Both the position numbers and the translations under genes were made by a program. Below are positions 9,361 through 18,071 of a stretch of 64,000 nt of DNA, one piece after another (the stretch's first letter is position 1; every line of letters starts with the position of its first letter). The notes under the pieces are model-generated. The model ran no database searches and had not been told where the DNA came from. It saw only the letters and a list, made by a program, of their open reading frames with translations. Source of the stretch: Clostridium sp. Marseille-P299. GTDB lineage: Bacteria > Bacillota > Clostridia > Lachnospirales > Lachnospiraceae. The stretch lies in contig NZ_FJVE01000006.1 of assembly GCF_900078195.1 (NCBI RefSeq), positions 188,501 to 252,500 of the forward strand, in the 5' to 3' direction.

Positions 9361-9496
9361 TCGCTTTTAGTATATTGCTTTTTGTCATATTGCTTCTGTT
9401 ATATCGCTTTTGTTATATCGCTTTTGTTATATTGCTTTGTTATACTGCTTTGTTATATTGCTTTGTTATATTGCTTTGTTATATTGCTTTGTTATA
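9361..9496. repeat. Tandem array of ten 13-15 bp units (TTGCTTTGTTATA)
   Basis: Ten head-to-tail units run from 9361 to 9496. They grade from 14-15 bp variants (TCGCTTTTGTTATA) to five 13-bp units, four of which are identical and one of which has a C in place of the first T. The array lies inside the predicted 5' leader of the ABC-sdpR-sdpI operon. Confidence 0.9.
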
Positions 9497-9526
9497 AATC
9501 GCCTTACTATAAAGCTTTTATTATAT

Positions 9527-9560
9527 GTTAGATATTTAGACAATTGTCTAAATATCTAAC
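9527..9560. promoter_or_regulatory. Perfect 34-bp palindrome, probable SdpR operator
   Basis: GTTAGATATTTAGACAA is followed at once by its exact reverse complement. It starts 3 bp downstream of the TATATT -10 box and covers the predicted +1. That is a classic repressor position, and the symmetric TTTAGACAATTGTCTAAA core suits an ArsR-family dimer. Confidence 0.8.
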
Positions 9561-9563
9561 AAC

Positions 9564-9592
9564 AATATACATCACTCTAAAATTTTAGTCAA
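9564..9592 (-). promoter_or_regulatory. Promoter of the ABC-sdpR-sdpI operon
   Basis: On the minus strand TTGACT (9587-9592), a 17-bp spacer and TATATT (9564-9569). The predicted leader to ATG 9185 is about 370 nt. Confidence 0.8.
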
Positions 9593-9666
9593 TGAAAATT
9601 TCCAATTACATAATAATTTTTTGCATTATTTACATAACGCTAAAAATAACAATTCAATTCTTTATA

Positions 9667-9895
9667 ATCGTACTCTGAACATTTATAGAATCATCATTCT
9701 TAGGTTATTTATCACATCACCATTCTTAGATATTTATAACATTATCATACCTTATTCATAAAATCACCATTCTTAGGATATTCATCACATCCCATTCTTA
9801 GGATATTCTTAACATCATATTCTTAGAATATTTATCACATCACCTTACTTAAGTTATCCATAGCATCACCTTAATTAGGCTAATCATAACATTAT
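9667..9895. repeat. Degenerate ~26-bp tandem repeats (ATTCTTAGGATATTCATCACATC)
   Basis: About eight imperfect copies of an ATTCTTAG(G/A)ATATT(T/C)ATCACATCACC-like unit fill the DNA between the phosphotransferase stop and the sdp-type promoter. No ORF or promoter was recognised in it. It is distinct in sequence from the 13-bp array at 9361-9496. Confidence 0.7.
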
Positions 9896-9944
9896 CGTAC
9901 TTTAAAATTTTTATTGAATTCACTTACCCTGAATCTCTATATAT

Positions 9945-10706
9945 TTACTCACAAAATTCCCTATTAATAATACTTAAAAGAATTTCTACATCTTCTGGTG
10001 CATTATTTTCAACCAATCTAGCTGCAGCAAGCACTGGCAACCAACTTAAGACCTCTTCCCTTGTTAGCTTTGCTTTATCACAATAGCATTGAAGATACAA
10101 ATCTGCAATCTCACTTTTATAAAGAAGATATAGCAAATAAGTTCTACAAACATCCGCTGCTGCACAACCTAAGCTTGCGTCCACCCAGTCGATTATTTTA
10201 ATATCAGAATCCGTTTTAATTAAATTAAGAACATGAAAATCACCATGACAAAGAGTATAATCCACATTTAAATGACCAAGTTTCTCAATACATTTTTGTT
10301 TCAATTCCTCACTAATTAATGTAGTCCACTTTATTTTACTCTGTAATTTATCCTTAAGTAATGGAATTCCTTCGACATTTTTAATCTGATGTACCCTTTG
10401 TTGTATTAAAACGGATTGTTCAATATAGTCAGCTCCATGCACACTATCCTTAAGAAGCAAGTTTCCTAATGTTTCTCCATTCACATATTCCATTACAATT
10501 GCCGTACGATCTTTTATACTAATTACATCATAAAACTTTGGAACCGGAAGTCCTGTATTATAAATACGATTTAGAATTTTTGCCTCAAATTCTACATTAT
10601 TACTTCCGTAATCTGGCTTAAAAACCTTAATTGCTTTATTTTCATATAAGTATACATCTGCCTGTGCTCCACTTCCTATCAACTGGGTAAAATATGTATG
10701 ATCCAT
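9945..10706 (-). CDS. Aminoglycoside/choline kinase-like phosphotransferase
   Basis: The 253-residue protein has the APH/choline-kinase fold. Lysine 27 in KAIKVFK is the probable ATP-binding lysine, the Brenner motif is HGDFHVLNL (154-162) with the catalytic Asp156, and the metal-binding Asp173 sits in IIDWVDASLG. The real substrate is unknown; many such genes are housekeeping kinases rather than resistance genes, and nothing nearby suggests antibiotic resistance. AGGAGG lies just before the ATG. Its promoter (10836-10864) overlaps that of the divergent DUF2752 gene. Confidence 0.82.
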   Translation of the reverse strand: MDHTYFTQLIGSGAQADVYLYENKAIKVFKPDYGSNNVEFEAKILNRIYNTGLPVPKFYDVISIKDRTAIVMEYVNGETLGNLLLKDSVHGADYIEQSVLIQQRVHQIKNVEGIPLLKDKLQSKIKWTTLISEELKQKCIEKLGHLNVDYTLCHGDFHVLNLIKTDSDIKIIDWVDASLGCAAADVCRTYLLYLLYKSEIADLYLQCYCDKAKLTREEVLSWLPVLAAARLVENNAPEDVEILLSIINREFCE

Positions 10707-10835
10707 ATGCCCTCCTATAAATTTGTAAAATAAAGGTATTTTTAACTACTCCCATTTTAACATAAATATTCCTCAAGTAAATATATTTATATATAATTCA
10801 AACATTTCATTAAATTAGTGCTTTTTCACTATATT

Positions 10836-10886
10836 TGTATAATATTATCAGATTTTGTTGACAAATGCCTTTTGCTAAATTAAAAT
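10836..10886. promoter_or_regulatory. Overlapping divergent promoters
   Basis: Plus strand: TTGACA (10858-10863), 17 bp, TAAAAT (10881-10886), serving the DUF2752 gene. Minus strand: TTGTCA (10859-10864), 17 bp, TATACA (10836-10841), serving the phosphotransferase. The two -35 boxes share five base pairs, so simultaneous occupancy looks impossible. Confidence 0.7.
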
Positions 10887-10957
10887 ATTTATTAATATTT
10901 AATTATTTTTTTATTTTCTTAATATAATCTTATAATTTTTATTTAAAGGTGACCATA

Positions 10958-11347
10958 TTGAAATATATAAAATCTAAATATTTATCAATCATACTACTGC
11001 TAGGTGTTTCGTGTATTATGATTTGGATTTTCGGCTGCCCAATAAAAAATTTCACAGGGCTTTCCTGTGCTGGGTGCGGAATGACAAGAGCTTGGCTTTC
11101 ATTACTAAGATTAAACTTTAGTCAGGCATATTATTTTCATCCATTATTCTGGAGTGTTCCCATCATGCTATTTTTAATCGTTTTCAACGATAAACTAAGT
11201 AATAAAAAGAAATATCTATTTTGGGGATGTATTATTTCACTTTTTTTAATTGTATATTTTATAAGACTTTTCGGCGAAAGTTCTATCGTTACATTTAACT
11301 TTAAGGAGTCTATAATTTATAAAATACTTTTTAATAGGAGGAGTTAA
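10958..11347 (+). CDS. DUF2752 membrane protein
   Basis: This protein of about 129 residues has three hydrophobic segments and the DUF2752 hallmark CAGCGMTRAW, preceded by FGCPIKNFTG. The family function is unknown. I place the start at TTG 10958, because AAAGGTGA lies 5 nt before it. The GTG at 10949 would lie within that ribosome site and is unlikely. It is followed 6 nt later by a DUF4234 gene, a pairing seen in other Firmicutes, and both are transcribed from the promoter at 10858-10886. Confidence 0.8.
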   Translation: MKYIKSKYLSIILLLGVSCIMIWIFGCPIKNFTGLSCAGCGMTRAWLSLLRLNFSQAYYFHPLFWSVPIMLFLIVFNDKLSNKKKYLFWGCIISLFLIVYFIRLFGESSIVTFNFKESIIYKILFNRRS

Positions 11348-11353
11348 TTTAAG

Positions 11354-11752
11354 ATGCTTAAGACAAATAGGGGGATTCTGCGTTTATTTATACTTTCTTT
11401 AATAACTTGTGGAATTTACGGAATTTTCTTTTGGTGGTCTGTTTGCGAAGATTTAAATACAACAGGCCAAAATGATGGAAAAGATTCACCAAATATCATC
11501 GTGGTATATCTTTTAACAATCATTACATGTGGTATTTATTATTACTACTGGCTTTATAAGCAAGGAAATCGTCTACAATTTACTATTCATGGCATGGGTG
11601 GATCCTGTCAGGAAAACGGAACAACTTATCTACTATGGCAAATTATTGGTGTTATTCTCTGTGGTTTAGGACCAATCTATGGTACTCATTTATTTTTAAA
11701 AAATCTAAATCAGGCTTGTGCACTTTATAACTCAAGAGTTATAAATCGTTAA
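11354..11752 (+). CDS. DUF4234 membrane protein
   Basis: The 132-residue protein has three to four membrane segments and two copies of the LLTIITCGIYYYYWLY/LSLITCGIYGIFFWW pattern, which is the DUF4234 signature. The function is unknown. An AGGAGG site overlaps the end of the DUF2752 gene and lies 12 nt from the ATG, so the two genes are in one transcript. Confidence 0.8.
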   Translation: MLKTNRGILRLFILSLITCGIYGIFFWWSVCEDLNTTGQNDGKDSPNIIVVYLLTIITCGIYYYYWLYKQGNRLQFTIHGMGGSCQENGTTYLLWQIIGVILCGLGPIYGTHLFLKNLNQACALYNSRVINR

Positions 11753-11847
11753 TTATAAATGAATTGACCAGCGAACATCGTCGCTTTAGCGACATATTTC
11801 ATTTTTAGTAAGTACGCATATTTAGCGGAGCGATTTTAAATGATAAG

Positions 11848-11870
11848 AAAAAGCATTTCTGCTTTTATTT
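11848..11870 (+). terminator. Weak hairpin after DUF4234 gene
   Basis: AAAAGCA-TTTC-TGCTTTT followed by ATTT. The stem is short and AT-rich, so this is a modest terminator call. Confidence 0.4.
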
Positions 11871-11878
11871 ACTGTTAT

Positions 11879-11908
11879 AAAAAAAGAAGTGAGTGGCCGA
11901 CTCACTTC
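11879..11908 (-). terminator. Intrinsic terminator of the esterase gene
   Basis: GAAGTGAGT (11886-11894) and ACTCACTTC (11900-11908) form a 9-bp stem. On the minus strand it is followed by a seven-T tract, 16 nt past the esterase stop. Confidence 0.85.
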
Positions 11909-11923
11909 TTAACTTCCTAACTT

Positions 11924-12757
11924 CTATTGTTGCGCTCCTCCTAGGTTTTTAATCCAGCGAATCGCAAGATCAATCCATCCTTCACATTCTGGCTGTATAC
12001 TTCTACCATCAGAATTCATCGTTTCTTCCGTAGCTAAGCTAAGTCCATGTTTTCCAACTGGATACATATGAAACTCTGTTGAGATATTGAATTTTCTTAA
12101 GGCAGAAACAAGTAATAATGAATTTTCTACTGGAACACTTGCATCTGTATACGTATGCCAAACAAACATAGGTGGTGTATTAACACTTACCTGCTTTTCT
12201 AAGGAAAGCTTATCTAAAAGTTCATCATAGCGATCCCCTAACACTCGAATAAATGAGTCGCGATGTGCAAACTCTCCAGAAGTGACTACTGGATAGCATA
12301 ATAAACAACCATCTGGTTTAATCATATCTTTCGTTGTATTCAATTCTTTAGAAAGCCAGTCCTCACTCCAAAACATTGCAAGACTTCCTGCTAAATGTCC
12401 ACCTGCTGAAAATCCTGCAATCACAATACGATTCTCATCAATATTTAGTTCTTTTGCATGCTCGCGAACATATTTTACGCTTGCTGCTAACTCTAATAAT
12501 TGCACTGGATATGTCGTTGGTGCTACATGATAGCGTAATACAAATGCATGATAACCACCAGCCATCATTCGTAACGCAATTGGCTCTGCTTCACGATCAG
12601 AAGTATGTGAATATCCACCACCAGGACAAATAATTACTGCTGGGCGTTTTCGATTTATGTCAATCTGAGCTGTGTTGTCTATAATATAGGAATATAACTT
12701 AGCAGGCTCTTCCACACCTCTATTCGGAATTTGAATTGAAATCTCTTGATGAATCAT
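11924..12757 (-). CDS. Alpha/beta-hydrolase, acetyl-esterase-like
   Basis: The 277-residue protein has no signal peptide, so it is cytoplasmic. It has an oxyanion segment CPGGGYSH (44-51), the nucleophile elbow GFSAGGH (Ser117), a probable Asp in HTYTDASVP and a His in GKHGLSLA, giving a complete triad. The pattern matches BD-FAE/acetylxylan-esterase-like hydrolases, which deacetylate short carbohydrate esters; the substrate is inferred from the family. AAGGAGA lies 7 nt before the ATG. It is monocistronic, with its own terminator. Confidence 0.85.
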   Translation of the reverse strand: MIHQEISIQIPNRGVEEPAKLYSYIIDNTAQIDINRKRPAVIICPGGGYSHTSDREAEPIALRMMAGGYHAFVLRYHVAPTTYPVQLLELAASVKYVREHAKELNIDENRIVIAGFSAGGHLAGSLAMFWSEDWLSKELNTTKDMIKPDGCLLCYPVVTSGEFAHRDSFIRVLGDRYDELLDKLSLEKQVSVNTPPMFVWHTYTDASVPVENSLLLVSALRKFNISTEFHMYPVGKHGLSLATEETMNSDGRSIQPECEGWIDLAIRWIKNLGGAQQ

Positions 12758-12914
12758 CTGGCACTCTCCTTTTCCATTTTTAACATTTGTTCTTGATTCG
12801 AGAGGAAAACTATATTTCGACTTTCCTTAAACTACTGGTAGTCGTATCTTCATTCTGAAATCTATTTCTAATTTTAACACTCAAATCATTTGATAATACT
12901 ATAAAATATTTTTT

Positions 12915-12967
12915 ATTATGGGGATGCGGCAAACTAAATAGCTTTACCGCATCCCCATAATTTTTTA
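12915..12967 (+). terminator. Strong 15-bp stem with plus-strand T-tract
   Basis: ATTATGGGGATGCGG (12915-12929) pairs perfectly with 12947-12961. The T-tract is only on the plus strand (TTTTTT), whereas the neighbouring genes are all on the minus strand. Confidence 0.7.
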
Positions 12968-13043
12968 ATGGAAACATAAGCAGACTCACATTTCCTAAAT
13001 CCCTATTATTTTATCATATAATACTACAATTTTCCACAATTTT

Positions 13044-14666
13044 TCACACACTAACAGTTCCCTTTACATGAAAAACTCCATCGTATTGATTCTTTGTCTC
13101 CTTAAAAATAACATGGCTTACATTAATAACAGTAATATCTTCCAAAGATAAAATAGTTTTCTCTATCTCTTTTGCACGCTCCATATCAAGTGAGGCAAAG
13201 GCTTCATCCAAGAATAAAATACTGGCCTTAGCTAGCATAGCTCTAGCAATAACAATACGGCTACGTTCTCCACCTGAAATATTTTTACCATTATCATATA
13301 GCATCGTATCTAATCCATTTGATAATGCCTTCACAAATTCCATTAATCCAGATGATTGAAGCGCTCTCTCAATTTCTTCTTTGGTATAGGATTTATATAA
13401 GGTAATATTATTTAAAAGGGTATCCTCAAAAATAAATACTTGCTGTTCCACATTAGCAATCATGGAGAAGTAATCTTCTTTTTTCACATCTCTTAGAGGA
13501 ATTCCATCAATAAAAATCTCACCAGTAGTAGCCTTAAAATACTTTCTAAGTAACTTTAGTAAGGTTGATTTGCCACCACCGCTTGGTCCTACAATTAAGT
13601 ATTTACCATTTTTCTTAATAGTTAAATTTACATCTTCTAATATTGGCTTTTTATCATCATCCTCATAATGAAAGCCCACATCCCTCAATTCAATTTTATC
13701 CTTAAATTCGTGTAATGCTTCCTTTTCCTCATAAGTATCCGAATTATTTAAACTATTACTAATTTTTTTACTTAATTCGTTTGAAGAAAAGACTTTCGGA
13801 AATGCCTCGCTTAACATCATAAGTGGCCATGCCATTCTTCTCATTCCCTCAGATACAATCAAAATGCCAGCTACTGTAATTTTTCCTTGGATAGCTAGAT
13901 ATCCTAGTGTACAAATTACGATATATAAGGATGTATTCATTAAAAAATTTTGAGCAGCGAAAATAAAACTTAACATACGTTCAATTAAATAACCTTTTTG
14001 TTGTATTGCTTCACTTTTCCCATAGTAATCATTTTTCACTTTATCTACAAGATTATTGGTCTTAACAATATGAAACGCTGATAAAACTTCCTTAATATAT
14101 GAGGTATAACTATCAAACATATCACTTCGTTCTTTATAAGATTTGCTGACAGGTTTATTCATAAGAATCGATATCAGCACATTAACTCCTGTAACTCCTA
14201 TGGATAATAATATCATCCATGGATTTACGGTAGCTATAATCCACATACCAACAGCAAAGTTAGCAAGCCCATTTCCGATGGAATAGATTCCTTCGATAAA
14301 ATTGACATCAAGTGTATTACAATCGTTGGTTAACTTTGATAAATAATTCGCCGTATTCTCTTTCTGAAATTCTGAGATATCTTTACGAAATACCCCGTTC
14401 ACATAGAATCTCTTCATTGTTATATTGGCATTTTTACGATACCAGCCTTTTGTTAATGAAGTTATAATTCCAATTGGAATTAAAAGACTCGCAAATAAAA
14501 TAAGACTAGGTATCTTTCTCGTTAAGTTTTCTATATCACCAATTAATGCATAATCGAGAAGGCCCATCATTTTTACATATACCATACCATCAAGAAAAGT
14601 GCAAAGTGTCGCAAATAATAGCGCAATTATCATCTTTGGTGTAGCTTTAAATACTTGTTTTAACAT
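13044..14666 (-). CDS. ABC exporter, fused membrane and ATPase domains (subunit B)
   Basis: The 540-residue half-transporter has an N-terminal exporter membrane domain of about six helices (1-300) and an ATPase domain. The latter has Walker A GPSGGGKST near residue 359, signature ISGGERSRI, Walker B ILFLDEAFASLD and switch region NVSHVIF. It overlaps the end of the upstream exporter gene by 7 nt, so the two probably form a heterodimeric exporter. There is no peptidase C39 domain, and no bacteriocin or lantibiotic gene was seen, so the cargo is unknown. Confidence 0.88.
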   Translation of the reverse strand: MLKQVFKATPKMIIALLFATLCTFLDGMVYVKMMGLLDYALIGDIENLTRKIPSLILFASLLIPIGIITSLTKGWYRKNANITMKRFYVNGVFRKDISEFQKENTANYLSKLTNDCNTLDVNFIEGIYSIGNGLANFAVGMWIIATVNPWMILLSIGVTGVNVLISILMNKPVSKSYKERSDMFDSYTSYIKEVLSAFHIVKTNNLVDKVKNDYYGKSEAIQQKGYLIERMLSFIFAAQNFLMNTSLYIVICTLGYLAIQGKITVAGILIVSEGMRRMAWPLMMLSEAFPKVFSSNELSKKISNSLNNSDTYEEKEALHEFKDKIELRDVGFHYEDDDKKPILEDVNLTIKKNGKYLIVGPSGGGKSTLLKLLRKYFKATTGEIFIDGIPLRDVKKEDYFSMIANVEQQVFIFEDTLLNNITLYKSYTKEEIERALQSSGLMEFVKALSNGLDTMLYDNGKNISGGERSRIVIARAMLAKASILFLDEAFASLDMERAKEIEKTILSLEDITVINVSHVIFKETKNQYDGVFHVKGTVSV

Positions 14667-16315
14667 GTGATAGCCTCCCCGAAGTAATCCTTTGCTGCAT
14701 ATTGATTCACCCTACCATTTTTTATTTCAAGTATATAATCATATTGCTCTGTAACACCCTCATAATACCTGTGACTAATTGCAATTACTGTTTGTTCTAG
14801 GGATAAGAATAGCTTTTCAATCTCTTTACCAAGCTCCTCATTCAAGCTAGAAGTCCCCTCGTCAACAAATAAAATTTCAGCCTCTTTTGCTATGGCTCTT
14901 GCTATGGAAATCCTTTGACGCTGTCCACCTGAAAGATTCTTACCATTTTCTAAAAGTACTTCATCAAGACCTAGAGCTTTATCTGCTATCAAGGTGTCTA
15001 ATTGGCATGCCTTAACAGCAAACTGTATGCGTTCATTGGGAATCTCTTTATATAGTGTTATATTATTCCTAATTGAATCTTCAAATAAAAATACATCCTG
15101 ATAAATAAATGCTACTTTATCTTGGAATTTCTTATCCTCGATATTCTTATACTCAATACCATCTGCTAAAATTGCACCCTCGTAATTATCGTATGTTTTT
15201 GCAAGTAAATTCATAAGTGTCGATTTTCCGGCACCACTTACCCCTTTGATTAAATATTTTTTACCTTTTTCAATTGTAAAATTAGCATCCTTTAAAATTT
15301 CCGTATTCTCATATGCAAACTTTACATGGTCAACTTTAATTTCTTTTACGTCAGAAAAATCTCCACTCTGATATTCCGATGCTTTAACCTCATTCTTCTC
15401 TTGTACTGATGTAATTTTCTCATAAATATTAACCGAAGCTTTTATTGTATTCCAAAGAGGAAATGCTTCAATTAAATTAAAGCTCATGGCAGATGCAAGT
15501 TGAAAAATAAAGGTCGCTTTTGCTAGAGACATTCCATTTTGAAACCCAAGACATAAATAAATCATAACTCCACACATTATGACATATCCAACAATATTAA
15601 TTAAACTTCTCTGTCCCTCCGAAAATATATTAAACCAATTCTTTTTTCTCTCTACTTTTTTTATAGAATCCAAACTCTTTTGTAAAAATTTATCTTCAAT
15701 ACGATTTAATTTTAAGATTTCTAAACCATTGAATGTATTTCCCATTTCAGTGGTAAACTCTTCGTTAAGAGTAGAAACTTCGCCTTGAAGAGACACCGTT
15801 TTATTGGAAAATATTCTTGATATCCCATAAAGTATAATAGATACAAAAAGCATCACAACTGCTAAGATTGGTTCCATAAACACCAAACAAAGAAAGCATA
15901 ATACAAACATACTTATATTGATTAGATAGTTTAAGAGACTTATAAAAAATTTAGATTCAAAGGTATTGATATCGTTAATAAGATTCGAGATGTAAACCTC
16001 TTTTGATTTTTTTGAAAATTGTTTAAATGACATCCCAATAATCTTATCAAAGGCTTGTTTCCTTACATCTAGTATCGTATCTCTCATATATCCAATACGT
16101 AGCATACGAGATATAATAAAATTTGCTCCCATATAGATACAGGCAACCATCGTGATGATTACTACATATATGTAATTTGATTTCTCACCTTTTTCTACTG
16201 CACCAAGTATTAATGCGAAAAGCCCCATATTTATAAATCGCTCTATATTAAACATAAATGATGCAATAAGATACTGAATAAACTTACCTCTACGCTTCCA
16301 CAACAGCTCTTCCAT
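14660..16315 (-). CDS. ABC exporter, fused membrane and ATPase domains (subunit A)
   Basis: The 551-residue half-transporter has about six helices, then an ATPase domain with Walker A GVSGAGKST near residue 357, signature NLSGGQRQRI, Walker B ILFVDEGTSSL and H-loop AISHRYY. The D-loop reads SSLN rather than SALD, a sign of asymmetry between the two ATPase sites of a heterodimer. GGGTGGG lies 5 nt before the ATG. It is the first gene of the pair with 13044-14666. Confidence 0.88.
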   Translation of the reverse strand: MEELLWKRRGKFIQYLIASFMFNIERFINMGLFALILGAVEKGEKSNYIYVVIITMVACIYMGANFIISRMLRIGYMRDTILDVRKQAFDKIIGMSFKQFSKKSKEVYISNLINDINTFESKFFISLLNYLINISMFVLCFLCLVFMEPILAVVMLFVSIILYGISRIFSNKTVSLQGEVSTLNEEFTTEMGNTFNGLEILKLNRIEDKFLQKSLDSIKKVERKKNWFNIFSEGQRSLINIVGYVIMCGVMIYLCLGFQNGMSLAKATFIFQLASAMSFNLIEAFPLWNTIKASVNIYEKITSVQEKNEVKASEYQSGDFSDVKEIKVDHVKFAYENTEILKDANFTIEKGKKYLIKGVSGAGKSTLMNLLAKTYDNYEGAILADGIEYKNIEDKKFQDKVAFIYQDVFLFEDSIRNNITLYKEIPNERIQFAVKACQLDTLIADKALGLDEVLLENGKNLSGGQRQRISIARAIAKEAEILFVDEGTSSLNEELGKEIEKLFLSLEQTVIAISHRYYEGVTEQYDYILEIKNGRVNQYAAKDYFGEAITC

Positions 16316-16327
16316 GGAATTCCCACC

Positions 16328-16450
16328 CTATTTTCTTAGCTATTTTGTTAGCTATTCTATTTGTTTCCTACCTATTCTATTTGCTTCCTACGATTCTATT
16401 TTTTTCTACGATTCTATTTTTACTGCGATTCTATTTGTTTCCTATGCTTC
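16328..16450. repeat. Degenerate 17-20 bp repeats (CGATTCTATTTGTTTCCTA)
   Basis: About six imperfect units of a (C/G)(G/C)ATTCTATTT(G/T)...TCCTA motif run between the amidohydrolase stop and the ABC exporter start. The last unit contains the amidohydrolase TAG at 16442-16444. Confidence 0.75.
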
Positions 16451-17593
16451 TATTTGCTTACCATCAATAAAAGTATATAAAACTTTTGTAGAAGATTCTA
16501 AAATATCTCCATCTGCGATTACGATATCTGCATCTTTTCCAACTTCCAGGGAACCTACTCTATCTTCTATTCCAATATGTAATGCTGGATTTATTGTTAT
16601 TGCTTGTAATGCATCAAATGCATCCATTCCAGACTTCACTGCAAGACCTGCACACAATGATAAATACTGTTGTGGTGTTACAGGGCTATCAGTAATAATG
16701 GATACCTTTAGGCCAGCCTTTGCTAAAATCCCTGGTGTTTCAAATGTTTTATTGCGAAGTTCATACTTTGTGGCATGCCCAAAAGATGGTCCTACTGCAA
16801 CTGGCACATTCTCTTTTACAAGTTCATCTACAATTAAATGTCCTTCGGTACAATGTTCAATGGTAAGTTTTAGATTAAATTCTTTTGCAATTCGAATTGC
16901 TGTAAATATATCATCTGCACGATGAGCATGACATTTTAAAGGAATTTCACGATTCAATACTGGAAGAAGTGCTTCTAATTTCATATTAAACGCTGGTTTT
17001 TTAGTAATATCATCTCCAGCGGCTAACAGTTTTCCTTGATATTCTTTTGCTTGAAATAAAATCTCACGTAACTTTGCAGCTGTAGACATTCTAGAGCAAT
17101 TGTTTTTATCCTTATAACATCTTTTTGGATTTTCACCAAATGCACACTTCATTGCTACCTGTTCTTTTATTATCATTTGGTCTACTCTCTTACCAGTCAT
17201 CTTAATCGCTGTAAATGTACCACCAACTACATTTGAGCTTCCTGGACCAGTGGAAACGGTTGTTACACCGCCAAGTGCTGCTTGATGAAGCGTCTCATCC
17301 AAAGGATTAATTCCATCAATGGCTCTTAGATGTGGTGTTAAGATATCATTGTATTCATTGTAATCCTGGCCTTCAAAACCAATACCATACCCATCAAGTC
17401 CAATGTGACCATGTGCTTCAACTAAACCTGGATAAACATTTAAACCTTCTGCATTAACCACATTAACTTCATCTTTCACCAAAATATCTTTTTCTATTTT
17501 GATGATTTTCCCATCCTCTGCTAAGATATCTGCAACGTATGCTTCTTTATGTATAGCGTCATGTATTTGACCACCCTTAATTAATAGTTTCAT
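16442..17593 (-). CDS. Amidohydrolase (imidazolonepropionase-like, metal-dependent)
   Basis: The 383-residue protein belongs to the amidohydrolase superfamily (COG1228-like). The first metal-binding pair is AHGH near residue 61, the following histidines are in KCHAHRADD and IEHCTEGH, and the catalytic aspartate is in IITDSPVTP. The C-terminal VGSLEVGKDADIVIADGD strand is typical. The substrate is not determined by sequence; cyclic amides or dipeptides are possible. GGAGG lies 6 nt before the ATG. It lies upstream of the ABC exporter pair and could be co-transcribed with it, but the 126-bp repeat-filled gap leaves this open. Confidence 0.85.
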   Translation of the reverse strand: MKLLIKGGQIHDAIHKEAYVADILAEDGKIIKIEKDILVKDEVNVVNAEGLNVYPGLVEAHGHIGLDGYGIGFEGQDYNEYNDILTPHLRAIDGINPLDETLHQAALGGVTTVSTGPGSSNVVGGTFTAIKMTGKRVDQMIIKEQVAMKCAFGENPKRCYKDKNNCSRMSTAAKLREILFQAKEYQGKLLAAGDDITKKPAFNMKLEALLPVLNREIPLKCHAHRADDIFTAIRIAKEFNLKLTIEHCTEGHLIVDELVKENVPVAVGPSFGHATKYELRNKTFETPGILAKAGLKVSIITDSPVTPQQYLSLCAGLAVKSGMDAFDALQAITINPALHIGIEDRVGSLEVGKDADIVIADGDILESSTKVLYTFIDGKQIEA

Positions 17594-17968
17594 AATTTTC
17601 CTCCAATTGTAATAATATTAAATTAAATCAATGATTCCAGTGTAAGAAAGTATTTTTAAATTTCCCAAAATGAAACGCCTCTTATATGAGAATTCTTTAA
17701 GGACTTTAATACTTGTACACCTAGAATTATATTGAAAATATTGCCAATATACAAGTGATATTTTTTATTATGAATTTATAAACATGCATTTACTCGTATT
17801 AGATTTTTAAATTATTTATTTTTTTCTTTTAAATTTTTAATTTGGTAATTGGGAACGTATATTCCATATGATAATTTGAAAAATATATTCCAAGCTGTAA
17901 GAAAAGAAGTTGAATTTACCTTTTCAATTCACTATTTCAGATGTTAACGTTGGTTTTTTCCCTTAAGA
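17594..17968. other. Non-coding gap with an ATATTG-C-CAATAT palindrome
   Basis: This AT-rich gap between divergent genes has no supportable ORF. It contains an ACTTGTA...TACAAGT inverted repeat around 17714-17752 with an inner 13-bp palindrome ATATTGCCAATAT, and then a T-run. Whether it is an operator or a weak terminator is unclear. Confidence 0.4.
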
Positions 17969-17997
17969 TTGACAAATACCATAAAGCTTACTATAAT
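17969..17997 (+). promoter_or_regulatory. Perfect consensus sigma-A promoter
   Basis: TTGACA (17969-17974), 17 bp, TATAAT (17992-17997). Both hexamers and the spacer are ideal, so the CorC-type gene at 18072 is probably strongly expressed. Confidence 0.92.
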
Positions 17998-18071
17998 TGA
18001 TTATGTATACGCTTTCTTAATACGTAACGTAAAGGAAAGTAAAAATAATAACATTTATAGGAGATGATAAT

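Noticed and set aside
9262..9531. 89-codon plus-strand hydrophobic ORF
   Set aside because: It is produced by the 13-bp tandem repeats (TTGCTTTGTTATA translated as CYIALLYCFVIL); no start signal.
9945..10706. Antibiotic resistance kinase
   Set aside because: The fold is shared with many housekeeping kinases and there is no resistance or mobile context.
16314..16925. 203-codon plus-strand ORF
   Set aside because: It is a shadow of the amidohydrolase gene and the adjacent repeats; the minus-strand frame has clear catalytic motifs.
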